A DNA stretch of 64,000 bases from Portulaca oleracea (lineage: Eukaryota > Streptophyta > Magnoliopsida > Caryophyllales > Portulacaceae). The position numbers and the translations under genes are program-made. The notes beneath the pieces are model-generated. The model saw only the letters and a list, made by a program, of their open reading frames with translations, did not search any database and was not told where the DNA came from. This document shows, piece after piece, positions 47,325 to 59,376 of this stretch. Position 1 is the stretch's first letter; each line of letters begins with the position of its first letter. The stretch is from NCBI GenBank assembly GCA_029582165.1, contig CM055879.1, positions 35,196,330 to 35,260,329 on the forward strand, written 5' to 3'.

Positions 47325-47932
47325 TAATTAGTTTTAAAAATGGTAACAAAAATGACCTAAATTTTCTCAACTCGCAACAAAGGCAAAACTTTAAAAATTT
47401 GCGTGCCGGCTTCCACGGTCGTCTCAAGTCCCAACACTCTCAGTAAAACCACAGTCTTTCTCTCTCTTCTTTTTCTTCTCTCTTTCTCTCTCTAACTCAA
47501 CCCAGTTCGTTGTTGTTTCATTGTTTTCTGCATTATTCAAATTGGGGTTTGTATTGTAGCATTATAGAGTTCGAGCAGAATTAGACACAAAAATAATTCC
47601 ACTAAATTATTTGGGGGGAAAAGATGCAACTTCTAATGCGGGGAAGAACATGTTCATCGGTCAACATTTGCGCATCCCATTAAATTCAAAAAATAATTCC
47701 CTTCTTGGTTGGATTCATACCCTTTTTGCTCTTTCATCGATGAAATTCGACCCCCAGAAACCCTAGATTAGTAGATTTAGGAGTTGGGTTGGTCCCGAAA
47801 TTCTGAATGAGGCACTGACTGTTTGAAATTTTTTCTGGGTTTTGTAAAAGTATCTTGGAGAAGTTGGATTTAGGGTTGTAGATGCATTAATTAATTTGGG
47901 TATTTTTTTGGGTTCTTCAATTGTTCTTCAAC

Positions 47933-50900
47933 ATGGCAAGGCGCCATGGATGGGAGCTTCCTGCTCATTCTTCCCAGGTACATTTCTACTGCTTTCTGCT
48001 TGGTAGTGATTTCAGAAATGGTGTTCAAATGTTGAAGATAATGATAGTTGAATTTGAAGTCGTTATTGTTTGGGATATAATTGGGTAAAAAGTTTGATTG
48101 CCATAAAGTTCAAAGGATGAGTGCTGCTACTTTATTTTCAACTTTTTATGTTGTCTTTTGTTATTCTGAGAAATTTGATGGGGATGCATATCTGGGTTGC
48201 TCTTTTTTGTTGGTTTTGGTATTAATTGTATGAAAAGCCAAATGGGGTTTTGTCTCTTTAGCTATTTCCCTAATTCAGCTTTCAAAATTTGGTGTTTTTT
48301 GAAGCAAAATGTCAGTATTATGTCTTGTCGTAGGGTTCTAGTTGAGTGAAGGTCTTCATGTTTTGGCCTATCAATGGTGCGGAGAGATGAATCTTTGCCC
48401 CTGATGTGACTGTGTGAGGTCTTACAAGCACAATCCTGTTATTGGTTAGGTTATTTTCAGGTTTGGATGGATAATTTAGGATAAGTTATGATGCTTTTTT
48501 GGGGAATTGTGTTTTTAGAGTGGATGTTTTTATGGGGAATTGTGTTAGGTTTGGATAAGTTTGGATAAGTTAGGATAAGTTGGGAGAGTTATATCCAACC
48601 TAACCAAAGAATAGGGTATGTAAGGTGGAATGTATGGTAGTTCTTAGCTAAATTTGGGGACTTTTCTTTGGAGATTTGGCTTTAAATTGGTGAAGGTTTT
48701 GCACTTGTCTTGATAGCTCTTCATGGTAAAAATCAAATGCAAAGACAGTTGGGGGGGTCAACCAATGTATCCAAAGAAAACTTCCCAGGGAATTTCTAAC
48801 AAGAGTCCGCTTATCCAAAACCAAAACCAATACTTTGAAATCATGCCTAGGCTAAGTATAGAGGGGTTGGATGTAGCAGACTTACCCCCAAATTTTACAA
48901 TTTAGAGAGTCCGGTTCCAGTTGACCCAAGATTTAGAAATTGTTCGCTACCTACTACTTCATGGAAAAGAAGTAGAGGAGGTTTGATGAGGTATTATACC
49001 TTAGTCCATTACAATATAAGTTTAAAAAAATAATCTTTTTCAACCATCCAGATCGTGGACATCTGGTTATAGATGAAGAAAATAGCCAGTACAGAAAGAA
49101 TGAAGAGCTACCATATGGTCAAAATTTGCCATGAGCAGTGAAATATTGAGGGTGTATAGGATGGGATTGAGATAAAATTTGCCATGAGCAATGAAGTATT
49201 GAGGGTGTACAGAATGGAGTTGAGATAAATTAACGGGCAATGAATGTCTGTGGTAGTCTGGATGTTTCTCATAGATAGTTTAGTGATGGTTTTCCTCTTG
49301 AAATCGTAGACTCTATTGATACCTTGATTAAACTGGATCCTTGAACTGGTCTTTTACCCGGCCTTAGTCTAAGTAATTATTTTCTGTTAGATTTCGTTTC
49401 TTGTGCTTGCCACACTGTTTGACAAAGCATTGTCTGATTGCACCCCCAAATTACATACAAGATATTATATTATTATATAGTTTTGTATGCTCATCACCTA
49501 AGTCTTGTGTTCTTTGGTGACCAGATCGTGGCTATAACAGTATACTTCCTGCTGTCTGTTGCATTTTACGCCTTCTTCGCACCGTTTGTTGCCAGGGATG
49601 TAATCTATGAGTACGTAACTATAGGTTTCTACAGTTTCCTGGTAAGCGTTGTTAGACATCCCTGCCTTATTTTCTTTTGCTATGTTAAGTATTCATTGTT
49701 CTTTGGTACGTCCAAGTGAAGAAGCAATAAAACAAATCGATTATGTTTCTAGAGTAGATGGAAGAATTAAAATTATATGACATTTGACCAACAACAACTG
49801 TATTTTCTTCTTGTTTGTTGCTGTAGGCCCTGGGTGTATTGATACTGTATGCTAGATGCACCGCTATTGATCCAGCTGATCCTGGTATTCTTATTGAACC
49901 GGAACGGCCAGCTAGATCACACTGTGAAGCCAATGTGACAGGTCAGTTCAAACTTTTTCTCTCAGTATCCGTAGTATACACTAGGCGCTGTTTGGCAAAC
50001 ATCTGTTGGCTATTCGTATTGCCTGTTTACTATTGGCTGTTTGGATTGGTTGTTTGGAAAGTTGTTTTTGGTAAAATTAGCTGTTTCCTGATGAAGGTAT
50101 TTGTAAAGTTTGATTTATACCCTTTGTGAACAACTTTAACGTAATATGTATATATTACTTTTATGATGACATGTATATATCTCTTGGCAAATTTTGGGTT
50201 AAATGGTAATTTCTACGAACAGCCGATTCCAATAGGTTGCACTTTTCAGCCTATTGAAAAGTAGCCTATTTTGTCCCAATCAGGCAAGTGAATAGGCTGT
50301 TTACCAAACACCTATTTAGCCTATTTGACTTGGTCAAATCTTCCAATAGGCCATTTTCTCAATAGGTCATCCAATAGGCTGTTACCAAACACCCCCTTAG
50401 TTTAATATATCTCAATTTTAACTTTAAGGAGAGTCACACCTAAAAAATTTGTCACACCCTTTTGCCACTATTCACTAGGCTCTACTTTCTGTTGTTACTG
50501 ATCACGCAATGCATCCACAACAGAAGAGCCTAGCAAACAAGGAGCTGAAAGAGCAGATGCTCACGGCCCGAGTTTCTGCTCTAAAGTTGGAGGATTCCTT
50601 TGTTTTTGCCTTGTACAAGAAGACTGCCGAAAGGATGAGGAAATTCTTCAGCAACCTTCAGCGGAAGAGGAGGCTTTGTTTTGCACATTGTGCAATGCTG
50701 AGGTAAATGATTTTTCTCAGGAACTTCTAAGCAATCAACAAGATAAACCCGCAAACAAATACCAAATTCAATAACGGCTTCCCTACAGGTGCGTAAATTC
50801 AGCAAACACTGCAGAAGTTGTGACAAATGTGTTGATGGGTTTGATCATCACTGTCGGGTGAGTTCTAAATCCTTAATATCGTTTTTGCAGAAGTTGTTAC

Positions 50901-53328
50901 TGCAGAAGTTAATTTTTCTCACTTTGCTTTGCTTATGTAGTGGTTGAACAACTGTGTTGGAAGAAAAAACTATATCACGTTCGTGAGCCTCATGGGAATG
51001 AGCCTTCTCTGGGTAGGTCATGTTATTCAAACGATATTACCTGTAGTTTTCTGCTTCACTTCATTTCCGCATTCTACATTTTATCTCTTTTTCTACATAA
51101 CATGAAATTTACTCTAAGCGTTGCGATTTTAACTAATTTTTTTTACCAGCTTATTGCTGAATGCGGAGTTGGCATTTGGGTCCTTGTTCGTTGTTTCGTG
51201 TTCAAATCGGCGACTGAACATCAGATCACAGAGAGGCTTGGAGAGGGATTCTCACGGCCCCCGTTTGCCACAGTTGTGGTAACTTTGAAATCTTCTGCTC
51301 GAGCATATTCATAAATAAACACTTTTCTGTCTCTATTTTGTACAATTGAGTAATCTTTATTCAGAGATCGAGGTTATATTTTTCAGGCACTGTGCACAAC
51401 TGTCTCGTTTCTCGCAATTGTTCCACTAGGAGAGCTATTCTTCTTCCACATGATTCTTATGAGAAAGGTTCAAACCTCAGTCTTCCGAGAGCTGCATGCA
51501 TCCTTTTCATTCCTACACAGTTTTTCATCTTTTAGAGGTTGATACCATTGAAACATGGATGCAGGGAATCACGACGTATGAATACGTAGTTGCCATGCGA
51601 ACTCAAAGCGAACCACCCGGGCAGTCAATTGGAGGCGGGGAACCGCAAAGTCTGCCGTCTTCACCAACGAGTTCTGCTGTAACTGCCGTGAGCGGGCGAA
51701 GCTCTGTCGGGATGGGCTTGCAGTACAAAGGCGCTTGGTGTACTCCCCCTAGAATCTTCATGGACCACCCGGTATACTACTTTTTTCATTCTCAAATGAT
51801 AAATCCCGCTTCTATTTAGGTGTTTGGTGTGTATTTCGATCCTTTGCTTGGAAGCCCCGGAAAAACGAGTTGTTATTAGGGGATCCCTGGTCTATCTAGG
51901 AGGTAGCCCCCAAGAAAGGCACTTGGTGTACTCCCCCTCGAAAAGCGAGTTGTTATTAGGTGTCTTTTTGCCTATGTAGCTACTTCAGTCCCTCACACAT
52001 TTTTCCCCTGGATATAAAAAGGATTTTTTTTTTTTTGTGGGGGGGGGGGGGGGGGGGGGGGGGGGTGGTTAGAGAAAATAAGAAAAAGAACTCATAGTTG
52101 TTGGTAGGGCTGTCAAAAAACTGTTTGACCTGAATACCGATTAAGTCCGATCCGGAAAAGGGGTGGGGGGGCACGGTCAGATTTTTGGTCCGAATTTTGA
52201 CCTTGACCGATTTGACTAAGAATTCATAGATCCAATATTATCCATAGTCTATTATTGGAACTCGATTTTGACCTGAATTCAGGCTTGTTTGACCTGGAAA
52301 ATATCCGAAAAAACTCGGTATTCGACATAACCGTCCTATTCGCCTGGACCTGAAATGACCTGAACCCAATTTTTTGACGGCCCTAGTTGTTTGGAGTACC
52401 TTGCTAGATAAACTGAATGTTTCACTTGGCATTTGTCGAGCAGGACGAGATAGAGCACTTGGAGCCCAGCCGCATCCCCTCCACGGTGGACCCAGATGCG
52501 GTCCAGCCCCCTCCCGACAAGGGCAAGAGGGTGCCACCCCAACGCCCGGGTGTCAGAATCAGCGCCTGGAAGCTCGCGAAACTGGACTCCAACGAGGCGA
52601 TCAAGGCAGCGGCGAAAGCCCGAGCCTCATCCTCCGTGCTCCGCCCGATCAGCTCCCGGCCCCACCACCCGTACGACAGCGACCAGCTGTCGAGCAGCAA
52701 CGTGAGCGGCCGGAGCAGCCCGGTCAGCATGCGGTCCGGGGGGATTCAGGTGGCCCGGACTTCCTGGATCCCGAGGCTGTCATCGGCCAAGAGCTCGTAC
52801 CCCCCGAGCCGGGCCAGCAAGGAGGACATCGAGGCGGCCAATGTGAGCAACATGAGCAGCCCTCACCCTTCACATTTCACGGCCTCTCCATTGCCGTCAA
52901 ACACCGACAACTTCAACCCCGTGTTCCGGTCCTCGGGCAACCAGTCCCCCCGGTCCCCGACAACGAAGAAAGACGGCTCCAAGAATGCGGGAGAACAAAG
53001 CGGGAAGAACACGGTCTACTGGGACCCGGAAGCCGGGAGATTCGTCTCTTCCGGGACGAGCAGAGGTGGTGCGGGTTCCTCCTCCGTGGCGGGTCCCAGG
53101 ACGACTGAGCTGGCGTACACGGGGCAGTCGATCTTCTTCGGCGGGCCCCTCGTGAACGACAGCTCATCAGCGCGAGGGGGGGCACGACGTGGCGGCGGTG
53201 GGGCCCCGTCGGCAGCGGCAGCAACTGAGAGGGATCGGGAAAGAGGGAGAGCGCAGAGGGGCGGTCAGCTGCCGGTGTTTGTGCCGAGTGATTCGCAGTC
53301 AGGCCAGTTACCTTCTAGGTTGCCTTGA
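47933..53328 (+). CDS. DHHC-type protein S-acyltransferase (PAT)
   Basis: Palmitoyltransferase that moves palmitate from palmitoyl-CoA to protein cysteines at membranes. Ten exons: 47933-47977, 49525-49641, 49827-49941, 50524-50702, 50789-50857, 50941-51012, 51150-51278, 51387-51467, 51565-51771 and 52444-53328. Phases close; 632 residues. TM1 is at about 17-38 and TM2 at 50-65. The Cys-rich domain follows: [19 protein letters not shown] and the catalytic DHHC (171-174), then [13 protein letters not shown]3 lies at about 190-218 and TM4 at 241-267. A long Ser/Pro/Gly-rich cytosolic tail follows (339-632, one GC-rich exon). The shape resembles the Arabidopsis PAT20-22 group. The last exon is much more GC-rich than the introns and keeps other frames open by chance. 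Intron 9 holds a poly-G tract and a repeat copy. Confidence 0.93.
48440..48615. mobile_element. MITE-like repeat in PAT intron 1
   Basis: ggttaggttattttcaggtt at the left and ccaacctaaccaaagaatag at the right are rough inverse ends. The interior, with ggggaattgtgtttttagagtgg, matches the family seen at 9.6 and 22.0 kb. Confidence 0.5.
49983..50398. mobile_element. PIF/Harbinger-like MITE in PAT intron 3
   Basis: Ends aggcgctgtttggcaaac and (read back) aagggggtgtttggtaac are the kind of terminus known for PIF/Harbinger MITEs. The element sits between CTA and TTA, which fits a 3-bp TWA-type duplication imperfectly. A related piece with aataggctgtttgg and tgtttggtaaacaacc lies at 58738-58890 in MLO intron 13. 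Confidence 0.6.
51858..51962 (+). repeat. Intronic partial copy of PAT exon 9
   Basis: aaaggcacttggtgtactcc at 51915 repeats aaaggcgcttggtgtactcc of exon 9 (51727), only 188 bp upstream. A second short repeat, acgagttgttattagg at 51866 and gcgagttgttattagg at 51945, flanks it. Confidence 0.65.
52039..52065 (+). repeat. Poly-G tract (27 G)
   Basis: A run of 27 G after a T tract, in PAT intron 9. The length in the sequence may be unreliable. A 17-G run also occurs at 14565-14581 in a Canopy intron. Confidence 0.9.
52107..52385. repeat. Copy of the 'gggctgtcaaaaa' dispersed family
   Basis: Starts agggctgtcaaaaaactgtt and ends tttttgacggccct, so the ends are inverse; the interior is rich in gacctgaa and gaccga phrases. 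This is the clearest full-length copy of the family, about 280 bp. Confidence 0.6.
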
Positions 53329-53764
53329 GTTGAGTTTTATATACTGCCTTGTTAGATCTCTAGAGTTAATTTTTAGTCATGTTTTTTTTTTTTCATTTTA
53401 ATTATCTTGTGCAGCCCTTAGCCCCTTTTATCATGGATATTTCTTTCTTTTTTCTTTTTAAATTTCTTAGTTTTCACCTCTTTTTCTCTTTTCTGGGTAA
53501 TACATGCAGTAGTAATTTGATCAAGTCCATTCCTCATGTCTTCTGAGTTTACAGGTTTCTGGTTTGCAAATTTATATTAGCCTGAAAACCATATTATTTC
53601 TTCAGTTGGATGTCCATGGTAAAAAAAAAAAAAATGCTGGTGCAACCTAAATAAAGATAAGAAACCATTTTCTTTACAAAACATGGAAAATTGTTTATGG
53701 GTCTAAGTGAGAACAAGTTGTTAAAAATATAATGTGGTCTCCTTATTTCATAATTATATGTGGA

Positions 53765-54060
53765 GCTAGCAAAATTTTGTGTAACCCGGAATACTCGAAT
53801 TGTCTGTCCCAGAAAAAATCGGGTCTGGACATAGATCTTTCGTTCGGATTTTGATATTGACCAAATTGACCGAATATTTGGAGATAAATTTCTCATTTTT
53901 TTCTATGTCAGAACCCGATTTTGACATGAATTTAGCTTCACCCGAATTGTTCGATCTGAAATAACTTCGGGTCTGGACATGAATTTCTCATCCAAATTTT
54001 TGACATTGTTTGAATTTGGCCAACTCAAATTTACCAGACCTGGATTTTTGCCAGCGCTAT
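53765..54060. repeat. Copy of the 'cggacaattcgg' dispersed family
   Basis: Contains gaatactcgaattgtctgtc, gttcggattttgatattgac and cccgaattgttcgatctg. The rest of 53329-54637 is the PAT 3' flank and MLO leader, A-rich near 54370-54460 and 54600-54636. Confidence 0.5.
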
Positions 54061-54637
54061 TAATATGAATTTTTGAGTAGTTATATTTGTTGAATGAATA
54101 TTGATCCCTGTAAATGTAATTGTTATTTCCTACATGTGTAGAAATTTCATCTTCCCCATTATTATCGGATTACCATTGTTTATAACCATGGGTTTGACTT
54201 TCAGTCAACCCCAAATTGAATGGAGGATGAGTGAATATAGCTCCAACAGAAAAATGTCCCTGTTTTGCATGCATTCCTCATTACCAAACAATGAAACAAC
54301 CCCCCTCTCAAACACACACTACCCTGGGGGGATCAACACAGAAAATTCAATCAATAATCACAGAAAACTAAAAAAAAAGAAAAAGAAAAAAAGGGTTTCC
54401 TTCTCATCTTCCTTCTCCGAAACCCGCCAACAAACAAAAAAAAAAAAAGAAAAAAAAAAACGACCCAGATTTGTCTTAGACTCGAGAAAAGACTTTGTTC
54501 GGGTCTTCTTCTTTAGTCTTGAATTTCTGGGTTGGGTTTGTGAGGAGAAGAAAGATACAAAAGTAATTTAATCCGAATTTTTTTTGAAAATAGAAAAAAA
54601 GTGATCAAAAAAAAGAAAAAAAAGAAAGAAAAGGAAA

Positions 54638-57600
54638 ATGGGAGGGGGAGGCGGCCATGGCCATGGGCAGGCAGCTCGAGAGCTCGACATGACCCCGACG
54701 TGGGCCGTGGCTGCGGTTGTGGCTCTCATTGTCATAATTTCGATCGTTCTGGAGCAGGTTCTTCATCATGTAAGCCATGTCCTCCATGAAAAGCATAAGA
54801 AGGCCATGTATGAAGCCCTTGAAAAGGTCAAAGGAGGTACGTACCTATCTATGTCCTTTTAGAGTAGACCCGATTATTGGGCTCGGGCCAACCCGAAAAT
54901 TGCGGGTCAGGGCCAAGCTTCTTTCCCATTGACCCGAAAACATCGGATCCTAAATTAGTTAGGCCGGTTTGGGTTAGAGGTGTTCGACCTGACCTGATAA
55001 ATCAATATGTAACGTGAAGTTAATAAAATATATTTTCGGATTTAGGATCGGCTGAGTGATGACCCAACCGGCAACTTGTAGGGTTAGGGTCCGGGTTGAG
55101 GGTCATGTGATTTCCGACCTGAGCATTTATCTTTGTATAGGTCTACTAGGCCTATTCTATACTATGATGTATGAAAATCTTATGCTATCATATCATTGTT
55201 GTTGACATTTGTTTGTACAGAGTTGATGGTGCTAGGATTCATATCATTGTTGTTGACATTCGGGCAAAGCTACATCGTCGACATTTGTATTCCGGAGGAT
55301 CTAGCGAATACGATGTGGCCATGTCACATGGACCAAGCGCCCCTAAGTGCCGACCACCATGGCGGACATGGCGGCGGTGATCATGGCGGTGGCGGTCATG
55401 GTGGAGGAGACCATGGAGGTGGCGGCGGACACGGTGGAGGCGGCGGCGGCGGACATGGTGGAGGAGGTGGCGGTGGACATGGAGGTGCTGCCGAGCACCA
55501 CCGGAGGCTCTTGTGGTTCGAGCGTCGGTACTTGTCTAGTGGCCCTAAGAAAGAGTGTCCACGGGTGATTCTCTATCTTCATTCCCCTCTTATTAGCGGT
55601 AGTGTTTGATTCTGAAATTTTCCTAGGAAAGTTAATCAAATTTTTCGAGTTGATAAGCTCTTCCATGTTTGATTTGTCTCAAATAGATAGGAAGGTTTTA
55701 TGGTAGGATGCATTATTTTAGTCTCAACCTTAGTAAACAGTTTCTCAAGTGGGCCGAGAGAAAGTTTTTTTTTCGGAGAAGTTTTTCCTAGGAAACTCTT
55801 TCTCAGAAAACTACCAAACGCACCATGAGTTAACACCGCTTACGAAAATGATAAACATCTTGACGCAAGATAACCATCTTGCATTTTTTTAAAAATCACC
55901 AATAAAGTTAAATGTAAGTGTATTTAAATCATTCTAAATGTATGTTTTATTATTTTCAGAGTTACTATAACTTATAAATAATTTAAAAATAATTATTTGT
56001 TATAAAACTATGTATAAAATGTGCATTTTCTACTATGATTGATAAAATTAGGCTATTATTATATTTTTCGACGTAGCTAATAAGTATTGTATTATTATAA
56101 TTGATAAATATATATAATTATTAAAGAAACTATTAATAAAAGTTACAAAAATGTAAAATATAACCAATTCAAGATGGTTAAGAACCATCTTGAGTCAAGA
56201 TGGTTATCATGGTCCGCTTACGAAAATGAGGTACATAGGGGTTGGCTAATGGGCCGTGTCATTAGCAGGCCGGCCCATTTAACAATATTAAAGGGTCGAT
56301 AAATAAGCCAGAGTGAGTTGACCGGTTAACAATGTTAAAGGGTGGGTGAACAGGCCGAACCGGGTTGACCCACTAATAATCTCAAAATAAAATACTTCAC
56401 ATTAAATCATAATTAGCGTACTCAGTTTTTTGGCGCAGATACATGTCATTTTAAGTTCAAGGTGAAAATAGGTAGACCCTAATTTCGCTAGAAAGGCCCG
56501 ACCCGACCCGACCCACAACTTCAACGGACCAACCTTTGACCCGACCTGACCCTGCATAGTCAACGGCCCGACCCAACCCGACCCGTTGCCCCCCTTTTTC
56601 TAAAAATATTTTCTATTGGTGCATAGTACATACATCCTTGAAAGATGATAGGTTTTGACAAGGTTATGGACTGCAGGGACATTTGCCACTTATATCAGAA
56701 CATGGGTTGCATCAACTGCACATATTCATTTTTTTCTTGGCAGTCTTCCATGTCATCTACAGTTGTGTTACTATGGCCCTTGGAAGGATGAAGGTAACTA
56801 ATTACGACACGAAAAATCTTAATTAGTACTAAATATATCGGAGTACGATTTATATACATGAGATCATATATGTCTACTTCAATAATTCTTGCTTATGAAT
56901 ATGCAGATCCGAGGTTGGAAAGAGTGGGAAGAACAAGCTGCGAGTTCTGGAACCACTGGTAATTAAAAACTATCGATATTTGTTTATGATAAGACAGCTC
57001 GATCAATTAGATTCTGATGAAGTAAGTTAAATTGAATCAATGCAGATGCTTCAAGGTTTCGACTTACTCACGAAACATCGTTCGTTAAAAGTCACACCAG
57101 CTTTTGGACCAAAAACCCGGTCCTCTTCTGGCTTGTAAGTTTCCATTGGCTGTTCAAAACATAGTCTAATGGTGCGTTTGGTAGTTTCCCAGAAAAACTT
57201 TCCCAGGAAAGACTTTCCCTAGCCCCTTTGGAAAACTTTTTACTGAGGCTGTGACATCAAAACTTTCCTAGGAAAAGTGGACCAACTTTCCCGGGAAAGT
57301 TTGTCAACCGAACACCCCACTTAAAAGTTAGAGATGTATAATAATGTTCTACATATTGATATTTTTACGTAGGGATGCTTCTTCCGACAATTCTATTACT
57401 CTGTTCGCAAATCCGATTACTTGGCATTACGTCATGGATTTATTAGTGTAAGTTCCTGAATTCATACAACCCGATCCCGGCTAGTTCATAATTTTCATCT
57501 ACAATCGATATCCCATTTGTCCTTGATTGTTTTCCGTAGGTTCACTTGGCACCCGGAAGCAAATTCGATTTCCAAAAGTATATCAAAAGGTCTCTAGAAG

Positions 57601-59376
57601 ATGACTTTAAGGTGGTTGTGGGTATCAGGTAATAATAAACACTTGATCAAGTTTTATAAGTTGTCGAATTTTCGTTTTCGTTTTAAGTATTCATGCTGAT
57701 GTTATGCATGAATGTAATGATCGCGTGCAGTCCTTTGTTATGGGCGTCTGCAGTCTTGTTTCTACTCCTTAATGTTGACAGTAAGCATTTCTGACGATCT
57801 CTTTCTTTCGAGAAATTTTCTGGAATGCATGAATTTCTTCAGCATTATTTCTTTTGTAAATCTACTAATCTCGCGGCTTGATTAATCGCTGTTTTCAGAC
57901 TGGGATGTGATGACCTATCTATCCTTTCTCCCTCTGATAGTAAGGAACACCATTTTTTGTCGTATTTATCGTTAAAATTAGAAGGGCAATATATACAGAA
58001 TTAGTTGCTGACAGAGCCGGGGGGTGACTGACTGACAGGTGATTTTAGCAGTGGGTACGAAGCTAGAAGCGATCATAACGCGTATGGCAGTCGAAATCAC
58101 AGAGAGACACGCGGTTGTCCAAGGAATGCCGGTTGTTCAAGTAACGGATAAGCATTTTTGGTTCTCTTGGCCTCAACTCAGTCTCTATCTTATCCATTAT
58201 GTCTTGTTTCAGGTACTAAATCGAAATGTCCTTAATCATTCGTTCACAGTGAAGCTAGAAAATGATTATGTATCGAGTTTAATCGTGTTTGTTCCTTTGT
58301 CGTCGTGTTTCAGAACGCTTTCGAAATCACCTATTTCATATGGATCACGGTACCGAACATCACCTATCATCCCTTTGTTTTCAAGAACAATAATCATACT
58401 AATAATAATATGTAAAGATGCATAAGTTGAGCTGATTCAAGTGTTGTTTGTTTGTTGCAGTATGAGTTTGGTCTCACCTCTTGCTTCCACAATGACTTTA
58501 TAATGACTATAGTCAAAGTTGGCCTAGGGTAAGCAATTCCTTAGTGTCATATATAACTTCTCAATGACCTAAAATTTGATCAAAACTACATAATCAAATC
58601 ATGTTTATTTCAGTAGTAAGATGTGAATTTTTGTTGGCAGGTTTTTGGTTCAAATTATGTGCAGTTACATCACTCTCCCATTATATGCTCTTGTTACTCA
58701 GGTGATCTACTGCTTCATAAAACTATATCATGCCCTCTTTGGTAACCAGCCTATTCAAGAGTCTATTGCAAAAGGTGATTTATTGATGGGGTGTCAAATA
58801 GGCTGTTTGGGTGTTTGGTAAACAACCTATTTTGTTGGCTGTTTGGTCCCTATCAGCCAATTATCAATAGACTGGTTAGAGTAGGCTGTTGAAAATGATT
58901 TATTGTGGAAAAAACATTTTAGTCTAAATGTTGTCTCAATTGACATATATGTCATCCTAAAAGTATTATTTATACTTTTTTAGAAACTCCTTTCCCAAAC
59001 ACAACTTTTTCAAAAAGCCAATCCAACAATTACTCATGTTTCTTATATTTTTCACTTTTTAAGTTTATACAAATTTACCTAACCTTACCTTACCCTGTCA
59101 CTTTTTTTTTGGTCTAAAAAATTCCGAGCACCAATCACCGTTCCTTTTTATGTGCAGATGGGATCGACTATGAAGCGATCTATATTTGACGAGCAAACAT
59201 CCAAGGCTCTGACAAAGTGGCGTATCAACGCAAAGAAGAAGACTGATGCAAAACCGCATACGCAAACCCTAGGTGGCGTGGGCGCAGGCCACCCTAAGGA
59301 TGACGATGCTGGTGGTGGTGGTGAAGCGCATGCTTCCAAAGTGGCTGTTGACATTCCTCCCAAGGAAGCACCTTGA
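54638..59376 (+). CDS. MLO seven-transmembrane protein
   Basis: MLO proteins are plant membrane proteins with seven transmembrane segments and a cytosolic calmodulin-binding tail. They act in powdery-mildew susceptibility, root and reproductive signalling, and recent work links them to Ca2+ entry. Fourteen exons: 54638-54836, 55221-55564, 56677-56793, 56907-56958, 57046-57134, 57373-57447, 57540-57628, 57731-57780, 57899-57939, 58039-58212, 58314-58349, 58461-58528, 58641-58701 and 59158-59376. All phases close; 537 residues. Family blocks are [18 protein letters not shown] (TM1), [66 protein letters not shown] and [12 protein letters not shown] (calmodulin-binding). Odd point: residues 111-160 in the first extracellular loop are a His/Gly-rich insertion with 11 His. 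The N-terminus is also Gly/His-rich. The tail is short, as in MLO1-like members. Confidence 0.94.
54870..55115. repeat. 'acccgaa/gggtc' repeat in MLO intron 1
   Basis: Irregular acccgaa and gggtcaggg phrases, like those at 34.8-35.3 and 56.44-56.59 kb. Confidence 0.5.
55604..55826. mobile_element. 'gtgcgtttggta' MITE in MLO intron 2
   Basis: The right end (tttctcagaaaactaccaaa, then cgcacc) is the inverse of the gggtgcgtttggta terminus seen at 18.98, 30.88 and 31.14 kb. The left end is decayed (agtgtttgattctgaaattt). Confidence 0.6.
56440..56595. repeat. 'gacccgacccgacc' repeat in MLO intron 2
   Basis: Contains gcccgacccgacccgaccc and gacccaacccgacccgttg, a dense form of the acccga repeat. 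Confidence 0.65.
57171..57325. mobile_element. 'ggtgcgtttggtagtttcc' MITE in MLO intron 5
   Basis: Left end ggtgcgtttggtagtttccc and right end (gtttgtcaaccgaacacccc) are imperfect inverse repeats about 150 bp apart. Confidence 0.55.

Noticed and set aside
52374..53108. 244-codon frame overlapping the last PAT exon in another phase
   Set aside because: The exon is GC-rich and therefore poor in stops. The frame fails to continue the upstream exons, while the chosen frame does so in phase.
55171..55380. Plus-strand frame across the MLO exon 2 start in another phase
   Set aside because: Only the phase continuing MLO exon 1 gives the conserved MLO sequence.
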